Below are positions 1 through 6,464 of a stretch of DNA of 64,000 nucleotides, piece by piece. The first letter of the stretch is position 1. Each line of letters opens with the position of its first letter. The stretch spans positions 1-64,000 of the forward strand of contig JAZUCU010000035.1 in NCBI GenBank assembly GCA_045639325.1, read 5' to 3'. The position numbers and the translations under genes are program-made. The notes beneath the pieces are model-generated. The model was not told where the DNA came from. It saw only the letters and a program-made list of their open reading frames with translations, and searched no databases. The DNA comes from RGIG8244 sp045639325. GTDB taxonomy: Bacteria; Verrucomicrobiota; Lentisphaeria; Victivallales; UBA1829.

Positions 1-541
1 TTGGCGGTCAGGATGGGTAAACGGTCGGCTTGTTGCTTCCCCCTTGCCGTGTTTGGAGATGACGGCTTTCCGTTCAAAGCGAAAATCAGAACCATTTTGG
101 AGAATTTTCCGAAGGGTCTATTATGGTGTGGTGGTTATATTCATTTCGGAAGAAAAGTCCTGCATGACCTTGTTTACTATCAGTGAGTAATGACTATTTT
201 AGAGAATAAAAAAGGAAAAGACTTTTGGTCTCTAAAGTAAAAGTCGGCAAAATACGGATAGAGAAAAATAGAGAATTCTCTGCTATTTTTGGCGTGTGTT
301 TCTGTAAAACCTTACTCTCTAATTGCTTACAAAATAAATGAACATAAAAGACCGCCGACTTTTATAAACAGAGAATTTTGAGAGAATCTATGCAAAACAC
401 ACTGAAAAACAGAGAATTTGCCGTTCTCTATTTGTTCTCTGTTTGGACGATGAATTGCTATAAGTACCTGTCATTCATTGGGTAAAATCAAGACACAAAA
501 AATCCAGCCATAAAGGACTGGATTGCAGAGAACAAAAAAAA
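1..541. other. Gene-poor region rich in AGAGAA motifs
   Basis: I see no convincing gene here. A 61-codon reading frame covers positions 1-186 on the plus strand but matches nothing I recognise and may be a chance frame or the tail of something outside the window. From 201 to 532 the hexamer AGAGAA occurs ten times counting both strands (plus at 201, 260, 270, 370, 381, 411, 527; minus at 276, 424, 435), most as AGAGAAT. A 10-bp inverted pair, AAAAGTCGGC near 238 and GCCGACTTTT near 354, and the palindrome AGAATTCTCT lie among them. It abuts a tRNA-Pro gene. Confidence 0.5.
494..524 (-). terminator. Rho-independent terminator of tRNA-Pro
   Basis: Read on the minus strand, AATCCAG and CTGGATT form a 7-bp stem with a 10-nt loop, followed directly by a run of T. 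It lies just downstream of the minus-strand tRNA-Pro gene. Confidence 0.7.
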
Positions 542-617
542 TGGTCGGGGTAGGCGGACTCGAACCGTCGACTTTTTGGTCCCAAACCAAACGCGCTACC
601 AACTGCGCTATACCCCG
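542..617 (-). tRNA. tRNA-Pro (anticodon TGG)
   Basis: The minus strand folds as a full cloverleaf. The acceptor stem is CGGGGTA with TACCCCG, the anticodon stem TTTGG/CCAAA encloses loop TTTGGGA (anticodon TGG), the T arm carries TTCGAGT, and CCA is encoded at 544-542. The U34 anticodon can read several proline codons. A terminator follows at 494-524. Confidence 0.95.
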
Positions 618-692
618 ATCAAATATCGTTCCTGTAATGTAATACAAAAATCTGAAAAGTCAATACGGCAAATTAAAAATTATGTAAAATAA

Positions 693-2450
693 TCAGAAAA
701 CGTGTGTAATCCGATTAATTTTAATACCGTTGAAATAACCAATCATTGTCCGGAAGGATGCAATTTCAAAGTCAAGGACGCAACCATTCCATTTACGTTC
801 GTATCGCAGCAGAAAACGGATCTTATACGGTTTATCCAAGCCCGGAATGTTTTCCCGTGCCATACCGCCGGTTTTATCTATGAAGGAACGCATTCCTTTC
901 GCCGCATTCTCACGCAAGGAACAGGGCGGATTCATGCCGTCCGTGCGGGAAAGTGAGGCGCGTTTTGATGCGGCATCAAGACGGAATTCCAAGTTGCCGT
1001 CCGTGCCTTCAAAGCGGAGTACAACATTCTCGCCAGTTTGACAATCCAATTCAAAAAAGCAATCCGATTCCACCGCAGAATCCGCAGGACACGGCTTACA
1101 GGGCAAATCCGGTAAGGCTTCATCCAGGAAACGGGTGCCGGGGACGTTATTCGTGGTATCCCAGACCAATTCACGCAGCAACATAATGCCGCCCCAACCG
1201 GTAATGGGGAGCCATCCAACCATGATCCGGCGATCATTTTCATACGGAGCGATCATAGGGACCTGGATACCGTCGTAAATATCCAACGCTTCCGCCGCAA
1301 GATCGCGGGGATTCGGGAAATCGAACGCATCATCCATCCACATGCCGGAGAAGCCCATAATCATAAAATGTTTCTCATGCCAGGTGAACCATGCGGGACA
1401 GTCACGGCAATTGCGCATGGCGGATTCTTCGCCTTCCGGGAAGATATTTTCTTTGTGCATGACGAAATCCGGGAATGTTTCCGCCGTTCTCAAATCGACG
1501 CCGTTATGAAAGAGAAATGTTCCGTCATCCAGTCGGTAAACGCTGGGGTTTTCGGAATAGAGATGAAAGATTTTATCGGTGGGTTGAAATGTTTTTCCGC
1601 CGTCGATGGATTCCGCCCAGGTTGCGCCGCGCAGGTAGCGATCCGGTGCTTTCTCCATTTCTGCATTGGGGATGATTCTGCCGGTATGCAAGCCATAAGT
1701 CAGAATCAATTTATCGCCCATCTGGAACGGGGTGCCGGTGCCGTATGTCTGATGATCTTTATAGAACGGGAGAACGACTCCATGATCTTCCCAGGTGCGC
1801 AAATCCCGGGAGACGAGGTGCGCCCATTGATGTCCGCCCTGACCGAATTTGCTGCCGTGGTGACGTCGATCGAAGAGATAGAAGATGTGGAAATTTCCGT
1901 TTTCGTAAAGGAGGGAGACGTCGCCCGCCCAGGCGTTCAAGCCGTCAGGTGACCAGGTATGCAATGCGGTGACGTCATGTGCGGTTTTATCTTCTGTAAT
2001 CAGTTCTTGCGACCATTGGGAGAATGTGACGGCATCGGAAGCCGGAGTGATATTTTCCGGCAGGCTTCCGGGCGGATTGCCATAGGTATAGTTATCGGTA
2101 ACAAGTTTCCGGTCGGCGAAGAGGGAGAAATAGACGCCATCGTATTGGAGTGTAAAAGTTGCCTTGAAATCCAATTCGGAAAGAGGGATGCCGAACGAAC
2201 ATTCATTCCATTCGGGGTGGAATTCTGAAGTCAGAAAAAGGGTTGCTTCCAATGCGAAATTTGCGCTATCGCCGGGTGTGCGGCCAGCATAATTTTCTTT
2301 CCGTTCGAACATTTCATATTGTGTATCGCCGCCGATTTTGCGGATGCGGCATTGCACGATCCCGGGGATATCGAGGATGTTTTGTTCTGCGAGGCATTTG
2401 AGTTGATCGAGTTTGAATTGCCAGGAAAAAATTTTTTTTATGCTGTTCAT
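693..2450 (-). CDS. Glycoside hydrolase family 32-like protein
   Basis: Predicted glycosidase of the GH32 (clan GH-J) type, acting on fructan or another furanoside. The protein has 585 residues. About 150 N-terminal residues look like a beta-sandwich; a five-bladed propeller follows, opening with WAGDVSLLYENGNFHIFY and HQWAHLVSRDLRTW, which parallel the GH32 nucleophile and WGH-S-DL-HW blocks. RNCRDCPAWF lies where GH32 enzymes carry their RDP and EC motifs. The classical WMNDPNG is replaced by WAGDVS, so the substrate is uncertain. No signal peptide is visible, so the enzyme is probably cytoplasmic. The Shine-Dalgarno upstream of ATG 2450 is weak. It stands alone on the minus strand. Confidence 0.7.
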   Translation of the reverse strand: MNSIKKIFSWQFKLDQLKCLAEQNILDIPGIVQCRIRKIGGDTQYEMFERKENYAGRTPGDSANFALEATLFLTSEFHPEWNECSFGIPLSELDFKATFTLQYDGVYFSLFADRKLVTDNYTYGNPPGSLPENITPASDAVTFSQWSQELITEDKTAHDVTALHTWSPDGLNAWAGDVSLLYENGNFHIFYLFDRRHHGSKFGQGGHQWAHLVSRDLRTWEDHGVVLPFYKDHQTYGTGTPFQMGDKLILTYGLHTGRIIPNAEMEKAPDRYLRGATWAESIDGGKTFQPTDKIFHLYSENPSVYRLDDGTFLFHNGVDLRTAETFPDFVMHKENIFPEGEESAMRNCRDCPAWFTWHEKHFMIMGFSGMWMDDAFDFPNPRDLAAEALDIYDGIQVPMIAPYENDRRIMVGWLPITGWGGIMLLRELVWDTTNNVPGTRFLDEALPDLPCKPCPADSAVESDCFFELDCQTGENVVLRFEGTDGNLEFRLDAASKRASLSRTDGMNPPCSLRENAAKGMRSFIDKTGGMARENIPGLDKPYKIRFLLRYERKWNGCVLDFEIASFRTMIGYFNGIKINRITHVF

Positions 2451-2555
2451 AGGTCACTTACGTTTTGAATATTAATTTATTATTTCGTTTATAACTATAC
2501 AACATTTTCTGAAGTAGTCAACCCCATTTGTTTGTAAAATGGGAATTTTTTGCAG

Positions 2556-2600
2556 AAAAAATGCACCTCAAAGGTTGTGTTCAACTTTTGGGGTGCATTT
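2556..2600 (-). terminator. Rho-independent terminator
   Basis: ATGCACCTCAAAGGTTG pairs almost fully with CAACTTTTGGGGTGCAT across a 4-nt loop. On the minus strand the hairpin is followed by TTTTTT. It terminates the 2624-3643 gene. Confidence 0.85.
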
Positions 2601-2623
2601 CAAACGCCGGCAAAGAAATCTTT

Positions 2624-3643
2624 TTACTTCAGGAGATAATCCTGAACCGCTTTGGCAGATTCCGGCCATTTGCGGATTTCACGGTCGCCGAGGAGGACGA
2701 TGCCTTCCAGTACGCCTTCTGCCAGATATTTGCGGCAGCGTTCCAGCTGATAGATCAGCAATTCGGGCATCTGTCCGGCATCGGAGGAGCCGTATTCATG
2801 GAGGAAGATCCCCTGGAGGATCTTTTTACCCGGGAATTGTTTCTGACACATTTCGATGTATTTATCGTATTCCAGAATATCTTCCATGTGCCAGAGCCAG
2901 AAGTTGACGACATCAAAATATTCGGAAACGAGGGAGAAGTCTTTTTCGCCAACCAATTCATGGGCATAAACTACGCCATACAGTTTCAGATCCTTATTAT
3001 ATTTTTTCAAGCCGCGATGGACCGCCTGTACGGGTTCCGGGGGGACAATATGCAAATAAGTGGTCGTCATATCATCGCAAACAGCGCCGATGATATTGGG
3101 GAATTGCAGAGAAAGTTTACTGAGACGTTCTGCATTTTCTTCGTTGGTAGAACCTTCCTGTGCGCCGGGAGTTCTGCAGTTGTCATTGACCTGACAGATC
3201 AATTTTTTGAAACCGGAATGGAGCTGCAGCGTTTTTTCATTGGTTGCACCGTAGACATAAACGCCGTTTTCGGATTTGAAATAATCGGCAGCTGTCACGA
3301 GGGCATCGTCCGCCATATTCCCGCCCCAGTAAGGAGTGGGACCGCCCCAGAGCCAGATTTTATCCAGAGGGAGTTTCGGATAATTCTTGAGGTCATCATT
3401 GGGGAGCTGTTTCAATGCTTCGCGGATGACGTTTGCTGCGTTGGAGTATTCGGGTTCCAGCAGGGAAGTCCATTCGGTATTGACTTTCCCGAGCAGGGGA
3501 TTGGTATTGTTGATGTTTTCCGGTGTGGGTGCGGCACTTTCACCGAGATCGACTTTATGTTCTTTTCTGACTTTACGAGTTTTTTCGATGAGTTTTTCGA
3601 TTTCCAGAAAAACTTTCTGTTTCATTTCAAGAGTCATAGCCAT
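2624..3643 (-). CDS. Conserved hypothetical protein, probable TIM barrel
   Basis: I do not recognise the family with certainty. The protein is 339 residues, soluble, with no signal peptide. Alternating segments such as LDKIWLWGGPTPYWGG, IIGAVCDDMTTTYL, KLYGVVYAHELV, YFDVVNFWLWHMED, KILQGIFLHEYG and VLEGIVLLGD look like successive beta-alpha units of a TIM barrel, with Asp, His and Glu at strand ends as in glycosidase-like enzymes. AAGGAG sits 8 nt before ATG 3643. A possible operator (GTGTAT, 10 nt, ATACAC) lies at 3669-3690. It is a monocistronic unit closed by its own terminator, next to the GH32-like gene, so a carbohydrate role is plausible but unproven. Confidence 0.6.
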   Translation of the reverse strand: MAMTLEMKQKVFLEIEKLIEKTRKVRKEHKVDLGESAAPTPENINNTNPLLGKVNTEWTSLLEPEYSNAANVIREALKQLPNDDLKNYPKLPLDKIWLWGGPTPYWGGNMADDALVTAADYFKSENGVYVYGATNEKTLQLHSGFKKLICQVNDNCRTPGAQEGSTNEENAERLSKLSLQFPNIIGAVCDDMTTTYLHIVPPEPVQAVHRGLKKYNKDLKLYGVVYAHELVGEKDFSLVSEYFDVVNFWLWHMEDILEYDKYIEMCQKQFPGKKILQGIFLHEYGSSDAGQMPELLIYQLERCRKYLAEGVLEGIVLLGDREIRKWPESAKAVQDYLLK

Positions 3644-3668
3644 TTGTTATTCTCCTTAAGATTGGATG

Positions 3669-3690
3669 GTGTATGCGTATTATTATACAC
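3669..3690 (-). promoter_or_regulatory. Candidate operator over a -10 element
   Basis: GTGTAT and ATACAC form a perfect 6-bp inverted repeat with a 10-nt spacer, 26 nt upstream of the minus-strand start at 3643. Read on the minus strand its first arm runs into TATAAT, so a bound repressor would cover the -10 region. The regulator is unknown. Confidence 0.4.
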
Positions 3691-3773
3691 TGAAAAAAGA
3701 AAAATAAAATGTCAAGAATTACTTATTCCATGTCAAACTTTACTTTTTTTCTGCTTTTTTGTGCAAATCATGA

Positions 3774-3802
3774 TTGATTTTTAGTGGTATGTGTGATATG
3801 TT
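3774..3802 (+). promoter_or_regulatory. Sigma-70-type promoter of the DUF1893 lipoprotein gene
   Basis: TTGATT (3774-3779), a 17-bp spacer and TATGTT (3797-3802) lie 32 bp upstream of ATG 3834. Confidence 0.45.
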
Positions 3803-3833
3803 AAAGCGGAAACAAACAAGGAGATGATTAGAT

Positions 3834-4355
3834 ATGAAACAGAAATTATATATGATAATCGGAGCTTTTCTTATGATCCTGTTCGTGTCCGCTTGTACGA
3901 CAACTGCCCCTGACAAGAAAGAATTGGCGGCTGCACGGAAAATGCTGCAGGAAAATAAAGCCGCATGTGTGTTGATGAAAGATGGTAAAATCATCATGAC
4001 GGAAAATGGCCGCGGCGTCAGTCCGCTGCTTGTTATTTACGATAAGCGGAAAGGTGACATGAAAGATACCGTAGTTGTCGATAAGGTCATCGGCAGAGCT
4101 ACCGCTGCCATTGCCATCTGCGGAAAAGTGAAACATGTTCATGCGGAAGTGATGAGTCAGGAAGCAGTTGACTTCTTGAACGAATACAAAATCACTTCCA
4201 GTTATACTTTACTGGTCCCCCGGATTCTGAACCGGACACGGGACGGACTCTGCCCCATGGAGTCGACTGTCTTGAACATCACCGATCCTTACAAAGCGGT
4301 GGAAGCCGTCCGCGCAAAACAAATTGAATTGCGTCGTAACGTGAAGAAGAAATAA
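3834..4355 (+). CDS. DUF1893-type lipoprotein
   Basis: The 173-residue product begins with a charged and hydrophobic signal ending in LFVSAC, a lipobox with the lipidated Cys at residue 21. Residues about 35-160 match what I know of DUF1893 (cytidine-deaminase-like fold): ENKAACVLMKDGKII, GRGVSPLLVIYD, DKVIGRATAAIAICGKV, HAEVMSQEAVDFL and RTRDGLCPMES. The family is usually described as a short cytoplasmic protein of unknown function, so export to the envelope is unusual. It keeps HAE and CPME, which resemble the His-Glu and Cys features of the deaminase fold, but no activity can be claimed. AAGGAG precedes the start. It converges on the recA operon with only 4 bp between stop codons. Confidence 0.75.
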   Translation: MKQKLYMIIGAFLMILFVSACTTTAPDKKELAAARKMLQENKAACVLMKDGKIIMTENGRGVSPLLVIYDKRKGDMKDTVVVDKVIGRATAAIAICGKVKHVHAEVMSQEAVDFLNEYKITSSYTLLVPRILNRTRDGLCPMESTVLNITDPYKAVEAVRAKQIELRRNVKKK

Positions 4356-4359
4356 ACCG

Positions 4360-4608
4360 TCAGAACCGTTTTCTGCGACGGACGAAACAGAGTTCGCCGC
4401 AACGTGGGCAGCGTACAAAAGTCTGCCCGCGGGATGCCAGGAATGATAAATGGCATTTGCCGCACAGATAGAGAGTTTTTTTATCCGCAGTCCACTTGGC
4501 GCTGACGCGGCTTCTGTGCAACTCTTCGCGGAACCAGAGGAATCCGAGGATGAGGAAGAAGAAAATGGTGAATAAGTAAATCACCTGTTCAGCATAAACG
4601 GGGATCAT
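4360..4608 (-). CDS. Small membrane protein with zinc ribbon
   Basis: An 82-residue product. Residues about 8-26 form one hydrophobic transmembrane helix. The C-terminal half holds two Cys pairs, CGKC and CPRC, spaced as in a zinc ribbon, followed by a basic tail (RRRKRF). The ATG overlaps the stop of the upstream tonB-like gene by 4 bp (ATGA), so it is probably translated together with that operon as its last gene. I cannot name a family. The ribbon is predicted to be cytoplasmic or periplasmic depending on topology; the basic tail would favour the cytoplasm. Confidence 0.65.
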   Translation of the reverse strand: MIPVYAEQVIYLFTIFFFLILGFLWFREELHRSRVSAKWTADKKTLYLCGKCHLSFLASRGQTFVRCPRCGELCFVRRRKRF

Positions 4609-5372
4609 GATTTATCACCTTCTTTCTGAGAATCTTCCGGCAACGCAGCCGGTTTAACATCCAACTGCCAGTAAACGGTGAGAATCCCGCCATTCTGCCA
4701 GCTGCGGCTGGAATTCGCAAGGAGATATTGATTGATGGAACGCAGTGCCAGCATATCCAGTTTCCGGTTGCCGCAGGATGTCAGCAGTTCGGCATGGAGG
4801 AAGCCGGGGATGGCATCCAGATCGGGAATTGTGATTTGGAATTTTGTCGGGAGAGAAGGCGCAGGTGTATTTTTGCCGATGCTGATTTTGCAATCGGGCA
4901 GAGGGGTACCATCGAAGCTGAGAAGCAGGGGATAGGTCAGATTTTTCGGAACATTTGCAGTTTGTTTTTGCGTCGTGACCGGCAGGAACAACGGTGCGGT
5001 AAAGGCAGGTTGATTGCTGCCCGGCAGATTACCCGGCTGAATCTCTGCAGTTTCCTGTTTCAGAAGCGGAGGGAGACCGCCGATTTGTTTCTGGAGATAT
5101 GCAGGATCATGTTCACGGATTCGGAAACTGGCAAAAGAATGTGTGTCATTCCCTTCCAGAAACACTTTCGGGTCATGATAATAAAGCTGCTGCTGCAATC
5201 CGGCGGGCTGATAGGATGCGGCATCTGTAATGACGGCAGGAGTTTTCCGCGGAACTTTTGGAGCCGGCAGATTTTTCCGCGGCTGAAAAAGCAGCGCAGG
5301 GAGAATAAAAGTGATCGCCGTGATCAGAAAAAGCAGGATATGATCCCGAAGTTTTCCGTTTTGTTTTTTCAT
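4605..5372 (-). CDS. TonB-like energy-transducing anchor protein
   Basis: The 255-residue protein has a short cytoplasmic N-terminus, one membrane helix (residues about 12-30) and a long proline-rich stretch (30-180). A C-terminal segment around residues 195-212, ELLTSCGNRKLDMLALRS, resembles the TonB C-terminal signature (SSGN..LD..AL). This architecture and its place directly after exbB and exbD support a TonB-like role linking inner and outer membrane. The C-terminal domain is short and the match rests on that one motif, so TolA- or anchor-like alternatives remain. A single His (11) lies at the start of the helix. It overlaps both neighbours by 4 bp. Confidence 0.6.
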   Translation of the reverse strand: MKKQNGKLRDHILLFLITAITFILPALLFQPRKNLPAPKVPRKTPAVITDAASYQPAGLQQQLYYHDPKVFLEGNDTHSFASFRIREHDPAYLQKQIGGLPPLLKQETAEIQPGNLPGSNQPAFTAPLFLPVTTQKQTANVPKNLTYPLLLSFDGTPLPDCKISIGKNTPAPSLPTKFQITIPDLDAIPGFLHAELLTSCGNRKLDMLALRSINQYLLANSSRSWQNGGILTVYWQLDVKPAALPEDSQKEGDKS

Positions 5373-5839
5373 CGTTCCGTTTCCATGAAGGATGTTTTGC
5401 CGGTTTGTTTCGGCTGATCGACTACGAAGAGGGCAGTCATGTTCAATTCACTGGCGATTTCCGTCAACTTCATTATGACATCGGCATTGAGCGATTTATC
5501 ACAGCGGAAGACCAATTCTTCAGACGTATTGTATTTCTGTGCCGCTTCTGCCACGCGCCGTTTCAACTGCTGAATGTTTTCTGCCGGTACATCGTTAAAG
5601 TAAAACTTGCCGGACGCATCCGCCGTAACAATCATGTGACGGGAGACATATTCGGTTTCTTTCATGGCGGCCGTGGGGAGGGTGACTTTTACGCCCTGCA
5701 CGGGTACGGAACTGGTACTGAGCATGAAGAACAGGATCAGAATAAAGAACAGGCCCAGGTACGGAATAAACGGCGGAAGTCCGCGGTATAACTGTAATCT
5801 GGTGCGCACATGAACGCATGTTGTGGGTTCATTTTTCAT
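5369..5839 (-). CDS. ExbD/TolR-like protein lacking the membrane aspartate
   Basis: The 156-residue product has the ExbD layout: a short N-terminal tail, one membrane helix (residues about 23-41), and a periplasmic domain with the usual GVKVTLP segment and a FVVDQ-type strand late in the domain. In ExbD and TolR the helix carries one essential Asp eleven residues before the end of the FFML motif; here that position is Gly29 and the helix PFIPYLGLFFILILFFML has no acidic residue. It overlaps exbB by 11 bp and the tonB-like gene by 4 bp. Family assignment is firm; proton-driven function is doubtful. Confidence 0.8.
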   Translation of the reverse strand: MKNEPTTCVHVRTRLQLYRGLPPFIPYLGLFFILILFFMLSTSSVPVQGVKVTLPTAAMKETEYVSRHMIVTADASGKFYFNDVPAENIQQLKRRVAEAAQKYNTSEELVFRCDKSLNADVIMKLTEIASELNMTALFVVDQPKQTGKTSFMETER

Positions 5840-6464
5840 TCTGTGCAGTCTCCTGATCGTGCTGCTGGAAAAATGTCATGATGGAGGAAGAGGCGCGTTC
5901 CATTTCCACACAGAACCCCTGGATTTTGGTCAACAGGAAGTTGTAGGCGATATGACAGGGAATGGCGACGCACAAACCGGCGGCAGTGCAAACCAATGCC
6001 AGGTGAACCCCTTTGGAAAGTTCGGGCATTGTCACAGCAGAACTCTGCTGCATGATGCGGAAAGTTTCCATCATCCCTGCGACCGTGCCGAGGAGACCGA
6101 GCAACGGCAGAATATAGGTGATTGTGGCAAGGATATTCATGTGGGATTCCAGGCGGGGGACTTCGATCAGAGACTGATCTTCCAGCGCCTGTTTGATATC
6201 ATCGCCGTTCTGATAAGCGTGAATGGCCGCAGAGAGGACGCGGGCGACAGGGCCGGGGGTGGTTTCACACAAGGTGATCGCTTCAATCATGCCATCCCGG
6301 CGCAGCACGTTGACGAGACCTTTGATCAAGTCATCTACATTAACTTGCGCGCGATAGAACTGCATATATTTTTTCAGAAAGATAAAAACAGCAATCAAGG
6401 TACAGAACGCGATTACGAGCATAATCGGTCCGCCGTCACGGATCATTTGCAGATACAATGTCAT
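5829..6464 (-). CDS. ExbB/TolQ/MotA-type channel protein
   Basis: The 211-residue protein has three membrane helices (about 13-31, 112-132, 153-175) and the ExbB signature LLGLLGTVAGMMETF, with the conserved Thr at 127. The third helix reads KGVHLALVCTAAGLCVAIP. Relatives normally read GISEAL-TTAAGL, so Leu155 stands where the conserved Glu of the ion path should be, with His154 beside it; Thr160 is kept. Together with ExbD and a TonB-like protein it would form an inner-membrane motor complex, but the loss of the carboxylate in both subunits argues against standard proton coupling. It overlaps the TPR gene by 4 bp. Confidence 0.8.
   Translation of the reverse strand: MTLYLQMIRDGGPIMLVIAFCTLIAVFIFLKKYMQFYRAQVNVDDLIKGLVNVLRRDGMIEAITLCETTPGPVARVLSAAIHAYQNGDDIKQALEDQSLIEVPRLESHMNILATITYILPLLGLLGTVAGMMETFRIMQQSSAVTMPELSKGVHLALVCTAAGLCVAIPCHIAYNFLLTKIQGFCVEMERASSSIMTFFQQHDQETAQNEK

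Noticed and set aside
1..186. 61-codon frame at the window edge
   Set aside because: No recognisable motif; could be chance or a fragment continuing outside. Reported only as part of the region.
2528..3784. 418-codon open frame on the plus strand opposite the gene at 2624-3643
   Set aside because: Phe/Ile-rich with no motif, no ribosome site, and fully antisense to a gene with good start, ribosome site and terminator.
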